DNA from: an uncultured Clostridium sp.
GTDB taxonomy: Bacteria; Bacillota; Clostridia; Clostridiales; Clostridiaceae
Direction: 5' to 3'
DNA: 64,000 bases
Assembly: GCF_947039605.1 (NCBI RefSeq)
Contig: NZ_CAMQZG010000018.1
Span: 1 to 64,000, forward strand
Positions 40,493 through 49,034 of this stretch are shown piece by piece (the stretch's first letter is position 1; each line of letters begins with the position of its first letter). The notes beneath the pieces are model-generated. The model ran no database searches. It was given only the letters and a program-made list of their open reading frames with translations, and had not been told where the DNA came from. The position numbers and the translations under genes are program-made.

Positions 40493-41238
40493 AGATAACT
40501 TATATAAAAGAAAATAATAAAATAATTACTGATTCAGGTTATTTTTTTTCAAAGGCTATATTTGAAACAATTTTAATTAGGGAAAAGGCTGTTTTTTTAA
40601 GAGAGCATATAGATAGACTTAATAAAGCCTTAATAAGGATAGGTGTTAATCAAAATATAGATATGGATGCTATAGAGAATTTTATATTTACAAATCAGTT
40701 ATCTTTTTGTGCATTAAAACTAGTTGTCAGTGAAAAGAATATTATTGCTACCACTAGAGAAATTATGTATAATGACAAAGATTATCAAAAAGGTTTTAAT
40801 TTATTAGTAAGCAGAGTTCAAAGAAATACCACATCCATATTTCCATATATAAAATCTACCGCATATATGGAAAATTTAATAGAAAGAGAAAAAGCACTTT
40901 TAGATGGATATAATGATGCTATGTTTTTGAATGAAAAAAATATGGTGAGTGAATGTAGTACAAGTAATATATTTTTTGTTAAAGATAAAAAAATTTTTAC
41001 TCCAGTAATTTCATGTGGGTTATTAAATGGTATAATTAGGAATTGGATTATAAAAAGTTATAAGGTAGTCGAAGGTGAGTTTAAGTTAGATGATTTATTA
41101 AGTGCACAAGAAGTATTTATAACTAATTCTTTAGTTGGAATTATGAGCGTATATAAAGTAAATAATAAATCATATGTAGAGAATATGATAACAAAGAAAA
41201 TAAGAGAAGATTATTTAAAGGTATTGGAGGATATATAA
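40489..41238 (+). CDS. pabC: 4-amino-4-deoxychorismate lyase
   Basis: A 249-aa class IV PLP aminotransferase-fold protein that releases pyruvate to give 4-aminobenzoate. [20 protein letters not shown], the lysine of [16 protein letters not shown], and [20 protein letters not shown] fit the family. Sequence cannot fully exclude a D-amino-acid or branched-chain aminotransferase, but the operon position decides for PabC. ATGA overlap with pabB. Confidence 0.88.
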   Translation: MKITYIKENNKIITDSGYFFSKAIFETILIREKAVFLREHIDRLNKALIRIGVNQNIDMDAIENFIFTNQLSFCALKLVVSEKNIIATTREIMYNDKDYQKGFNLLVSRVQRNTTSIFPYIKSTAYMENLIEREKALLDGYNDAMFLNEKNMVSECSTSNIFFVKDKKIFTPVISCGLLNGIIRNWIIKSYKVVEGEFKLDDLLSAQEVFITNSLVGIMSVYKVNNKSYVENMITKKIREDYLKVLEDI

Positions 41239-41240
41239 GA

Positions 41241-41795
41241 TTGGATAGAGAAAAAATATTAGAGGGTGTAAAACTTATATTACAAGGCATTGGTGAGGAT
41301 ATAACAAGAGAGGGACTATTAGAAACTCCAGATAGAGTTGCTAGAATGTATGAAGAAATATTTGAGGGTATAAATAAAGATGCGGGTGAATTTTTAAGTA
41401 AGACATTTACTGTTGAGAGTAATGATTTAGTTTTAGAAAAAGATATAACATACTTTTCTATGTGCGAGCATCATTTAGCTCCATTTTATGGAAAGGTTCA
41501 TATTGCATATATTCCAAATGGAAAAGTTGCAGGGCTTTCAAAACTTGCTAGAGCTGTAGATGTTTTTTCAAGAAAACCACAGATACAAGAAAGATTAACA
41601 TCAGAAATTGCAAATGACATAATGAAGTATCTAGATGCAAAAGGTGTAATGGTAATTGTTGAGGGTGAGCATATGTGTATGACTATGAGAGGGGTTAAAA
41701 AGCCAGGAACAAAGACAGTCACAAGTAGTTATAGAGGGTGCTTTAAAACAAATGAAGCATTGAAAGCAGAAGTGTATAGAATGATTTCTTTATAG
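41241..41795 (+). CDS. folE: GTP cyclohydrolase I
   Basis: A 184-aa zinc enzyme making 7,8-dihydroneopterin triphosphate from [23 protein letters not shown] holds the zinc cysteine and histidines, [20 protein letters not shown] the family signature and [19 protein letters not shown] the third zinc ligand. TTG start at 41241, ten bases after GGAGG in the end of pabC. Confidence 0.96.
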   Translation: MDREKILEGVKLILQGIGEDITREGLLETPDRVARMYEEIFEGINKDAGEFLSKTFTVESNDLVLEKDITYFSMCEHHLAPFYGKVHIAYIPNGKVAGLSKLARAVDVFSRKPQIQERLTSEIANDIMKYLDAKGVMVIVEGEHMCMTMRGVKKPGTKTVTSSYRGCFKTNEALKAEVYRMISL

Positions 41796-41804
41796 GAGGG
41801 TTTT

Positions 41805-42614
41805 ATGTTAATAGGTAATAAGAATTTTGAGATAGGAAAAAGAACTTACATAATGGGTATACTAAATATAACACCAGATTCTTTTTCAGATGGAGGAAAT
41901 TTTAATGATATAAAGGCAGCACTAATACAAGTGGAAAAAATGATATTAGAGGGAGCTGACATTATAGATATAGGGGGAGAGTCTACTAGACCAGGACATG
42001 CAGTAGTTAGCATTGATGATGAGCTAGATAGAGTTATTCCTATAATAAAAGCGATAAGAGAAAAGTATGACATTCCAATATCTATAGATACGTATAAAGG
42101 AATAGTTGCACAAGAGGCTATAAAAGCAGGTGCGAATCTTATAAATGATGTTTATGGATTCAAAAAATGTGATTATATAAGTAAAGTTGCTGCAAAATAT
42201 AATGTACCATGCTGTCTTATGCATAATAGAGAAAATAGTAATTATATAGAAGATATAATCGATGTTATGAAAAAAGATTTAAATGAGAGTATTGATATAG
42301 CAATTAAAGCTGGTGTCAAAAAAGATAATATAATGATTGATCCAGGTATAGGGTTTGCAAAAACTTTAGATAATAATCTAGAAGTTATGTATAGACTAGA
42401 AGAACTTAAAGAATTAAAGTATCCAATATTACTTGGAACATCAAGAAAATCTATGATTGGATTAACACTAGATTTACCAGTAGAGGAAAGATTAGAGGGA
42501 ACTTTAGCTACAACTGTACTTGGAATTAATAAAGGAATTGAATTTGTAAGGGTTCATGATGTTAAAGAAAATAAAAGAGCAGCACTAATGAGTGATGCAA
42601 TGATTAGGAGGTAA
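41805..42614 (+). CDS. folP: Dihydropteroate synthase
   Basis: A 269-aa TIM-barrel enzyme that joins 4-aminobenzoate to the pterin; the target of sulfonamides. Signatures are MGILNITPDSFSDGGNF, ADIIDIGGESTRPGHAVVS, PISIDTYKG and NIMIDPGIGFAKTLDNNLEV. AGGAGGG precedes the ATG. Its final codons contain the AGGAGG of the next gene. Confidence 0.96.
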   Translation: MLIGNKNFEIGKRTYIMGILNITPDSFSDGGNFNDIKAALIQVEKMILEGADIIDIGGESTRPGHAVVSIDDELDRVIPIIKAIREKYDIPISIDTYKGIVAQEAIKAGANLINDVYGFKKCDYISKVAAKYNVPCCLMHNRENSNYIEDIIDVMKKDLNESIDIAIKAGVKKDNIMIDPGIGFAKTLDNNLEVMYRLEELKELKYPILLGTSRKSMIGLTLDLPVEERLEGTLATTVLGINKGIEFVRVHDVKENKRAALMSDAMIRR

Positions 42615-42623
42615 TAGTATTTG

Positions 42624-43451
42624 ATGGATAAAATAGTTATAAAAGATTTTGAAGTCTTTGGAAATCATGGAGTATTTGCAGAGGAAAAAACACTGGGACA
42701 AAAATTTGTATTAGATATAATTTTAAACTTAACAACAGAGGAAGCGGCAAAAACAGGTGATTTAACAAAATCAGTTCACTACGGAGAACTTGCTCATAAA
42801 TTAGAAGTTGAATTTAAAAAGAATAGTTATGATTTAATAGAGACAGTAGCAGAAAAAATGACAGAGTTTATATTATTAGAATATGAACTTGTAGAATCGG
42901 TAAAGATAAGAGTAAAGAAACCTTGGGCACCTGTACACAGAACACTTGATACTCTTTATGTGGAAATTGAAAGAGCTTGGAATGATGTCTATTTATCATT
43001 TGGATCTAATATGGGAGATAAAGGTGAGAATATAGATAAAGGTTTAGATATAATAAGAAATTCAAAATACACTAAAATTTTAAAAGTTTCAGATATTATA
43101 GTTACAAAGCCGTGGGGGTATGAAGATCAAGATGACTTTTTAAATGGAGCATGTAGAATAAGAACTTTATTATCACCAAAAGCATTAATGAAATTTTTAT
43201 TAGAAGTTGAAAAAGACTTAAATAGAGAAAGAATTATAAAATGGGGACCAAGAACTTTAGATTTAGATATTATTTTTTATAATGATTTAGTTACAGAAGA
43301 CGAAGAGGTTGTATTGCCACATCCTAGAATGCATCAAAGAGAGTTTGTACTTAAACCATTAGCTCAAATAGCACCATATAAGATACATTCTTTATATAAA
43401 AAGAGAGTATTTGAATTGCTTGAGTTATTAGAAAAAAATAATTCAAAATAA
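42624..43451 (+). CDS. folBK: Fused dihydroneopterin aldolase and HPPK
   Basis: A 275-aa two-domain protein. Residues about 1-117 are dihydroneopterin aldolase (FolB: DFEVFGNHGVFAEEKTLGQK, VHYGELAH, VRVKKPWAPVHR-type end). Residues about 122-275 are hydroxymethyldihydropterin pyrophosphokinase (FolK: VYLSFGSNMGDKGENIDKGL, WGPRTLDLDIIFYND, LPHPRMHQREFVLKPLAQI). The two catalyse steps in line between FolE and FolP. AGGAGG at 42606-42611 serves TTG 42621 or ATG 42624; the ATG is chosen. Last gene of the folate operon. Confidence 0.93.
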   Translation: MDKIVIKDFEVFGNHGVFAEEKTLGQKFVLDIILNLTTEEAAKTGDLTKSVHYGELAHKLEVEFKKNSYDLIETVAEKMTEFILLEYELVESVKIRVKKPWAPVHRTLDTLYVEIERAWNDVYLSFGSNMGDKGENIDKGLDIIRNSKYTKILKVSDIIVTKPWGYEDQDDFLNGACRIRTLLSPKALMKFLLEVEKDLNRERIIKWGPRTLDLDIIFYNDLVTEDEEVVLPHPRMHQREFVLKPLAQIAPYKIHSLYKKRVFELLELLEKNNSK

Positions 43452-43488
43452 AATATTTATATTTTGAAATTCAATTTAAGGAGTAAAT

Positions 43489-45024
43489 ATGAATAAAATA
43501 CTGAAATTTTTATTTAGTCGTATGGTAATTGTTGGCTTTTTGATTTTACTACAATTAGTTACACTTTTATATGCAATATGGGAACTAAGTGAATCATTTG
43601 TTTACCTATATGTATTTTTTATAGCTCTAAGTATTGTAGTTGTAATATATATTGTTAGTAGAAATGACAATCCGTCCTACAAGTTAGCATGGACAATATT
43701 AGTTTTGTTAGTTCCGGTATTTGGAGGATTGTTTTATTTGATTTTTGGTGGGAATAAGACAAGTAAAAAGTTTAGAAGAAAAATAGAACTTGCATATAAA
43801 AAACATGAAAGTTTAATTCCAGAAGGTAAAGGAATGATAGATAGTATAGCTATAGAAGATAAGCAAGTTGCGAATCAGATGAGATATATAGATGAATTTG
43901 CTAAATATCCGCCCTATGAAAATACACTAACAGAATATCTTTCGCCAGGAGAAGACTTTTTTGAATGTTTTATAAAAGAACTTAAAAAAGCAAAAAAATA
44001 TATTTTTTTAGAATATTTTATAATAACAGAAGGGTATATGTGGGATGAAATCTTGAAAATTTTAGAAGAAAAAGTTAAAGTTGGTGTAGAAGTAAGAGTA
44101 ATGTATGATGATATGGGCTGCCTTAGGACACTACCGTATAAGTATGAGGATGTGCTAAGGGAGAAAGGAATAAAGTGTGTAGTGTTTAACCCATTCCTAC
44201 CATTGCTATCTCTTAGAATGAATAATAGAGACCATAGAAAGATAGCTGTAATAGATGGGTATATTGGATTTACCGGTGGAATAAATTTAGCTGATGAATA
44301 TATAAATAAAATAGTTAAATTTGGACATTGGAAAGACTCTGCAATATATCTAGAAGGTGATGCTGTTTGGAGTTTAACATTAATGTTTTTACAGGCTTGG
44401 AATTTTGATAATCCAAATGAGGAAAATTATGAGCAATTTAAACCAATACCAAATATTAATAAAAAATTTGAATCAGATGGATATGTTCAACCTTATGGAG
44501 ATAGCCCTTTAGATGGCGAAACTGTTGGAGAAAATGTATACTTAAATGTTATAAATAAAGCAAAAGATTATGTATATATAACAACACCTTATTTAATAAT
44601 TGATAATGAGCTTGTAACAGCACTAATACTTGCGGCTAAAAGTGGAGTTGATGTAAGGATTATAACACCACATATAAGAGATAAATGGTATGCTCATATT
44701 GTTACAAGAGCATATTATGCGTATCTTATAGAATCTGGAGTTAAGATCTATGAGTATACGAATGGATTTATTCATTCAAAAACATTTGTATCAGATGATG
44801 ATATAGGAATTGTAGGTACTATAAATATGGACTACAGAAGTTTATATTTGCATTTTGAATGTGGAGTATTCCTATATAAAACAAAGTCAGTTGGTCAAAT
44901 AAAAGAAGATTTTATAAATACTATGGGAATTTCACAAAGATTTACATTAGATGATTGTAAAAAAATAAAAGCATCAAATAAAATAGTGAGATCAATACTA
45001 AGAGTATTTGCTCCATTATTATAA
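43489..45024 (+). CDS. cls: Cardiolipin synthase
   Basis: A 511-aa membrane-bound phospholipase D superfamily enzyme that makes cardiolipin from phosphatidylglycerol. Two N-terminal membrane segments (about residues 10-30 and 36-57) and a third near 68-85 precede two HKD-type motifs: NNRDHRKIAVIDGYIGFTGG and FIHSKTFVSDDDIGIVGTIN. AAGGAG precedes the ATG; a clear terminator follows. Confidence 0.93.
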   Translation: MNKILKFLFSRMVIVGFLILLQLVTLLYAIWELSESFVYLYVFFIALSIVVVIYIVSRNDNPSYKLAWTILVLLVPVFGGLFYLIFGGNKTSKKFRRKIELAYKKHESLIPEGKGMIDSIAIEDKQVANQMRYIDEFAKYPPYENTLTEYLSPGEDFFECFIKELKKAKKYIFLEYFIITEGYMWDEILKILEEKVKVGVEVRVMYDDMGCLRTLPYKYEDVLREKGIKCVVFNPFLPLLSLRMNNRDHRKIAVIDGYIGFTGGINLADEYINKIVKFGHWKDSAIYLEGDAVWSLTLMFLQAWNFDNPNEENYEQFKPIPNINKKFESDGYVQPYGDSPLDGETVGENVYLNVINKAKDYVYITTPYLIIDNELVTALILAAKSGVDVRIITPHIRDKWYAHIVTRAYYAYLIESGVKIYEYTNGFIHSKTFVSDDDIGIVGTINMDYRSLYLHFECGVFLYKTKSVGQIKEDFINTMGISQRFTLDDCKKIKASNKIVRSILRVFAPLL

Positions 45025-45029
45025 AAAAA

Positions 45030-45067
45030 TTAAGAGAGCTAGAAATCTAGCTCTCTTAAAATTTTTT
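45030..45067. terminator. Bidirectional terminator after cls
   Basis: Perfect 13-bp stem (45030-45042 with 45047-45059), AAAT loop, then a T-run. A-run on the other side serves the converging gene. Confidence 0.9.
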
Positions 45068-45472
45068 TATATAGAAAAGTTCACCAATACCATTATTAAT
45101 AGCTGAAATGTGACCACACTCTTCAAAGCCCATTTTCATATGCCAACCTTGTGAGGTTATGGCATTGCTCATTGTTGAGCTAAGTAAAAAGTTATGTCCC
45201 TTATCTTTTAAATGTTTTTGAGTAAAACTTAATAAGTTTCTTGCAACACCTTTATTTCGATAATTTTCATCAACAACTATATATCCTATAAAAGGCATAT
45301 GTGTCCATAAATATTCAAACTTAAGACAAGCAACAACTGTAGATGAAATAGTATCTTCAAATACAATAACTTCCTTTTCTTCTATTTTTCTTTTGATAAA
45401 TTTTTCATCATTATGCAAATCTAATTGAGTACAAATATTCAAGTCAGTTAACGTAGCAAATCTAACACTCAT
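45056..45472 (-). CDS. GNAT family N-acetyltransferase
   Basis: A 138-aa acetyltransferase of the GNAT fold. The acetyl-CoA binding motif is VVDENYRNKGVARNLLSFTQ, after the strand MPFIGYIV; the C-terminal HMKMGFEECGHISAINNGIG is the usual fourth-strand region. The substrate is unknown. GGAGG five bases before ATG 45472 rules out the start four codons upstream. Confidence 0.85.
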   Translation of the reverse strand: MSVRFATLTDLNICTQLDLHNDEKFIKRKIEEKEVIVFEDTISSTVVACLKFEYLWTHMPFIGYIVVDENYRNKGVARNLLSFTQKHLKDKGHNFLLSSTMSNAITSQGWHMKMGFEECGHISAINNGIGELFYIKKF

Positions 45473-45505
45473 AAAAACCTCCATTAATATAAATAAATTT
45501 GAAAA

Positions 45506-45964
45506 TTAATTTTTTAATATAAAATTACAAATAGACTCTGCTTTTAAAGAGAGTGGAAGTGAACTTATATCTAAAAAGTCTTTTTCATATACCCCATCCC
45601 ATGGATATATAGATATTATATCATTTCCATATACGTCTATAACATACTTTTGGGTATTATTCTTTATATGAAGTTTAAATAAACATTCGATATCAGAACT
45701 AAGTGGTAAGGTTATAGATTTTAAATCAAGTTCATTTACCATATCTGAAATAAGTTTAGTAGAATTTTTATCTAAAATAACTTCTTTGTAAAATTTATTT
45801 TCGATAAGTTTTATTTCTGTGATATCAGTTGTAATTAGTTCTTTTAAACTTTCAGAATAATGAGATTCACTTGGTTTGTTTTTGTTACTTGAATATTCAA
45901 TCGTTGAACATGAAATAAAGTTTAAGCTTATAGATAGAATAGAGAATAGAATAAATTTTTTCAT
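45506..45964 (-). CDS. Putative lipoprotein
   Basis: A 152-aa protein with a lipoprotein signal: basic MKKF, a hydrophobic core and a cysteine at residue 19 (NFISC; F at -3 is unusual for a lipobox). The mature part has no family I recognise; WDGVYEKDFLDISSLPLSLK near the C-terminus suggests a small folded domain. It would be anchored outside the cell membrane. AAGGAG lies before ATG 45964, and it probably precedes the GNAT gene in one transcript. Confidence 0.65.
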   Translation of the reverse strand: MKKFILFSILSISLNFISCSTIEYSSNKNKPSESHYSESLKELITTDITEIKLIENKFYKEVILDKNSTKLISDMVNELDLKSITLPLSSDIECLFKLHIKNNTQKYVIDVYGNDIISIYPWDGVYEKDFLDISSLPLSLKAESICNFILKN

Positions 45965-46116
45965 AAAAAACTCCTTGAATTTACTTATCTAATTATTATG
46001 TATAACTAGTGATATATAAATTCTATTCAAGTAATAAGATAAATATTAATAAAAAGTAATATTTTTACATATTTGTTAATATATCTTAAGAGTAAATAAG
46101 TTTAATAGGAGATTAT

Positions 46117-47163
46117 ATGTATTTAATAGCAACAATTGGGCCAAGATCTTGCGAAAATAACATTATAGACGCTATAGTAAAGGGCGGCGCTGATACAATA
46201 AGGATAAACTTATCACATGGGAAATATGATGATATAGATAAGGTTATAGGATACATAAGGCGAAATTATCATGATGTAAAAATACTTATGGATTTACAAG
46301 GTCACAAAGTAAGAGTTTCTCATAAGCTTAAAAAAGAATTTTTTGCTGATAAAGGTTTAGTAACTTATTTTTGTTCTCAGGATGATTATGAGAGTTTAGT
46401 TGAATCTCATTCTGGGAATGAAAAGATAATACCTCTTAATATATCTAGCGAACAAATTAGGTCAGTACAGCTAACAAAAGTGTATATGAAAGATGGGATA
46501 ATGCAATTTAATGTTTTAGAAAATCGTGATGGAATTATAAAAACTATAACTAAGATAGGGGGAATGGTAAGAGCAGAAAAAGGGTGTAATCTTCCAGGAT
46601 TGCAAAGAGAACATCTAGATTTAACAGAAAAAGATAAAAAAGATATTCAGTTTGCGTTAAATGAAAAGGTTGATATTTTATGCTATTCATACTGTTCATC
46701 AGAATCAGATTGTGAAAAATTCAAGAAACAAGTTTTTGATACACTTAGAAGAGGAGATAAAATACCAAGACTTTTTGCGAAAATAGAAACTAAAGAAGGT
46801 GTTAAAAATATTTCAGTAATAGCTAAGGCACTAGATGGTGTAGTTATTGCAAGAGGTGATTTAGTACCAGAAAGTGATCTTTTAGCACTTCCAATTATTC
46901 AAGAAAAAATAGTTAGTACTCTTAATAAACAACAAAAAGAAGTGATAGTAGCAACGCATGTATTAAATTCAATGAAGAAAAAAGGTACAAAACCACATAT
47001 TAGTGAACTTTCTGATATATATAATATGATAAGAAAAAATGTAAGTGGATTTATGCTAACGGGAGAGACAACGATTGGTGATAATCAATTTGAAGTTGTA
47101 AAAACATTAAAGCAAGTTATGGATTATTATAGTAAGATAAGCGAAAAAATTAAAAAGAAATAG
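46117..47163 (+). CDS. Short pyruvate-kinase-like protein lacking the C domain
   Basis: A 348-aa protein with the A and B domains of pyruvate kinase: YLIATIGPRS, TIRINLSHG (27-35), LMDLQGHKVR (58-67; normally DTKGPEIR), KGCNLPG at the end of the B domain, FAKIETKEG, GVVIARGDL, VIVATHVLNSM and LTGETT. The C-terminal regulatory domain (about 120 residues) is absent, and the P and E of the GPEIR motif are H and K. It is therefore a divergent paralogue, perhaps an enolpyruvate-handling enzyme of altered specificity, rather than the glycolytic enzyme. AGGAG precedes the ATG. Confidence 0.75.
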   Translation: MYLIATIGPRSCENNIIDAIVKGGADTIRINLSHGKYDDIDKVIGYIRRNYHDVKILMDLQGHKVRVSHKLKKEFFADKGLVTYFCSQDDYESLVESHSGNEKIIPLNISSEQIRSVQLTKVYMKDGIMQFNVLENRDGIIKTITKIGGMVRAEKGCNLPGLQREHLDLTEKDKKDIQFALNEKVDILCYSYCSSESDCEKFKKQVFDTLRRGDKIPRLFAKIETKEGVKNISVIAKALDGVVIARGDLVPESDLLALPIIQEKIVSTLNKQQKEVIVATHVLNSMKKKGTKPHISELSDIYNMIRKNVSGFMLTGETTIGDNQFEVVKTLKQVMDYYSKISEKIKKK

Positions 47164-47174
47164 TAAATTTAAAT

Positions 47175-47219
47175 AAAAAAAGAGTGCCTCAGAATAAATT
47201 CTGAAGCACTCTTTTTTTA
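47175..47219 (+). terminator. Terminator between the kinase-like gene and attL
   Basis: Long stem with one mismatch (47175-47195 with 47198-47218) ending in seven T. On the minus strand it lies 3' of the tRNA-Leu fragment and could end that transcript too. Confidence 0.85.
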
Positions 47220-47221
47220 TT

Positions 47222-47272
47222 TGGTACCGAAAATGGGATTCGAACCCACACGATTTCTCGTCAGATTTTGAG
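47222..47272 (-). other. attL: 3' half of tRNA-Leu(CAA)
   Basis: On the minus strand, CTCAAAATCTGACG, a CGA-GAAA-TCG variable arm, the T-arm GTGGGTTCGAATCCCAT and a TTTCGGT acceptor strand plus ACCA are present; the loop CTCAAAA gives anticodon CAA. Upstream of the loop, the 5' anticodon strand (TTTCG) and the acceptor strand do not pair, so the gene is cut in the anticodon loop. The complete tRNA is expected at the right end of the prophage. Confidence 0.8.
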
Positions 47273-47390
47273 CGAAACCCAGTGTGTTTACCATAATATT
47301 CCAAGGTGTGTTAATGTGCTTATATACTAACATTAATGGTATATTAGTCTTTGCAAGGATATAGTATATTTTATTATAAAACATATTTAA

Positions 47391-47410
47391 ATGACCTAAA
47401 AATGACCTAA
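47391..47410. repeat. Tandem ATGACCTAA repeats, candidate integrase arm sites
   Basis: ATGACCTAA occurs at 47391-47399 and 47402-47410, 11 bp apart, between the core att site and the integrase gene. Another copy lies at 52562-52570 region after the HTH gene. Directly repeated short sites at this place are typical arm-type binding sites of tyrosine integrases. Confidence 0.55.
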
Positions 47411-47417
47411 GTAAAAT

Positions 47418-48539
47418 TTAACTAAACATTTTATCTATGTTATTAGCAGCTTCAACTTCTAGTTCAGATAATACATGAGTATAAAGGTCTGCGGTTATAC
47501 TTATTGTACTATGCCCTAAATTTTTACTTGTAACCTTTAATGAAGTACCAGCTTTTAAATGTAAACTTGCATTAGTATGGCGAAGGTCATGAAATCTAAG
47601 ATGTTTAAAATCATTTCTTTCTAAAAATGCTGCAAAAAGTTTTGAGAAACTTTCTGAGCTAAGAGGTTCACCATCCATTTTACAAAACACTAAATCAAAT
47701 CTATTAGGGATACCATCATATTTTAATAGTTTAAACTCGCTATAACAGTATTCTAAACGATTTAATAACACTTTAGGTATATTTATAGTTCTAAGACTAG
47801 AATGTGTTTTAGGCTCTTTAAACCCCACTGTGTTATTAAGTCTATCTCTAAATGTAACTTGGTCAATAATAAGAGTTCCTTTTTCAAAATTCACTTTATC
47901 CCATGATAAACCTAAGACTTCACCAGAACGCAAACCTAAAAGTATTGCTAAGTGAATTGGAACTTCATATCTTGTTTCTTTAGAAATTTCTAAAAGCTCT
48001 TTAGCCTCAGATTCAGTCAAAAAATTGGCTGTATTAGTTTTTTTGAATTTAGGTGGATCTATATAATCTATTGGATTAAAATCTATAAATCGTTTTCGCT
48101 TAGCATCATTTAAAGCTTTATTTAAAAGCCTATGATATTTAACTACTCCATTTTTACTTAGATCATTAGCTAAAGTTGAATAAAAGGCTTCTATATGCAT
48201 GGAATTTAGGTTATTTAATGTAATACCTGCAAAGAAATTTTTTATTCTAGTATTTATCATATCTTGATAATAGACAAATGTTCTAATTTCTAAATTATTT
48301 TTTCTTAACTCATTCCAGCTCATTAAATAATCATAAGTATCTAGCTTAGTTGGAAGTATAAAGAGTTTTTTATTTAATTTGTTCTTTTCCTCTACTAAGC
48401 GAACTTTTGCATCTTTTTGCTTATCAAAAGAGGCTAATTGTTTTTGCTTTAGTTTTTTATCAATAGGGTCTCTATAATTGCATATAACGCAATATTTACT
48501 GTGCTTTTTTCTTACGAATATACTTGTTATTTGTATCAT
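47418..48539 (-). CDS. int: Phage integrase (tyrosine recombinase)
   Basis: A 373-aa integrase. The N-terminal part (residues about 1-60) is an arm-binding domain, followed by the SAM-like core-binding domain and the catalytic domain: R in LLGLRSGEVLGLSW, HxxR in FHDLRHTNASLHLKAG, the GH of LGHSTISITADLYTHV and its tyrosine. It would insert and excise the phage at the tRNA-Leu. GAGAGGAA lies eight bases before ATG 48539. It reads toward attL, about 150 bases away. Confidence 0.95.
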   Translation of the reverse strand: MIQITSIFVRKKHSKYCVICNYRDPIDKKLKQKQLASFDKQKDAKVRLVEEKNKLNKKLFILPTKLDTYDYLMSWNELRKNNLEIRTFVYYQDMINTRIKNFFAGITLNNLNSMHIEAFYSTLANDLSKNGVVKYHRLLNKALNDAKRKRFIDFNPIDYIDPPKFKKTNTANFLTESEAKELLEISKETRYEVPIHLAILLGLRSGEVLGLSWDKVNFEKGTLIIDQVTFRDRLNNTVGFKEPKTHSSLRTINIPKVLLNRLEYCYSEFKLLKYDGIPNRFDLVFCKMDGEPLSSESFSKLFAAFLERNDFKHLRFHDLRHTNASLHLKAGTSLKVTSKNLGHSTISITADLYTHVLSELEVEAANNIDKMFS

Positions 48540-48636
48540 TTTGTTTTTCCTCTCTTGTTAAAGTATTATTTTTATAAACTATTTTATCATCTTCAAATAC
48601 AATTATTATTCTTTTTAAAATATCATTAATATTCAA
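48496..48636 (-). CDS. Small protein overlapping the integrase start
   Basis: A 46-aa basic, charged protein (NINDILKRIIIVFEDDKIVY, then a K/N/R-rich tail) read from TTG 48636 after AAGGGGG. Its last 15 codons overlap the start of int in another frame, so it may be translationally coupled to it. Not recognised; a small recombination-directionality or regulatory factor is possible by position only. Confidence 0.5.
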   Translation of the reverse strand: MNINDILKRIIIVFEDDKIVYKNNTLTREEKQNDTNNKYIRKKKAQ

Positions 48637-48730
48637 AATTTCCCCCTTAAAATAAAATGTATTTGGAGCTCCTAAATTCATATTATAACTGATAATACTA
48701 ATAAACAAGTGGATTTACAGTTTGTTAAGG

Positions 48731-48746
48731 TGTCGATATACCGACA
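48731..48746. promoter_or_regulatory. Dyad operator candidate upstream of int and the cargo genes
   Basis: TGTCGATATACCGACA is a 16-bp dyad with one imperfect pair, in the 398-bp divergent gap (48637-49034) between the int unit and the 328-aa gene. The rest of the gap is AT-rich with no gene I can support. Confidence 0.4.
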
Positions 48747-49034
48747 AAGTTCTTTAAAGTAGACTTAGTCTATATTTGGATTATATAGGTATAAATAACA
48801 TATTAAATTTAGTTCATATGTTATTGTGCAATGTTATAAAATGACATGGTGTATTATGTCTTGTAGAATTTAACAATTTATTAATAATGATACAAAATAT
48901 GTAAAATTAGAATGAGATAGAGTAAAATAAAGGGAATCACTAATTGGCAAAAATATTTATGGTGGTTGCTAAAAAAATATTTTAATGAAATTTATTGTAT
49001 TTAAAAAGTATTTAGATGCGAACAGGGGGACATA

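Noticed and set aside
47222..47310. A complete, functional tRNA-Leu on the minus strand
   Set aside because: The 5' sequence looks a little like a D-arm (GGAAT ... GGTAAACAC) but neither the acceptor nor the anticodon stem pairs; only the 3' half is real.
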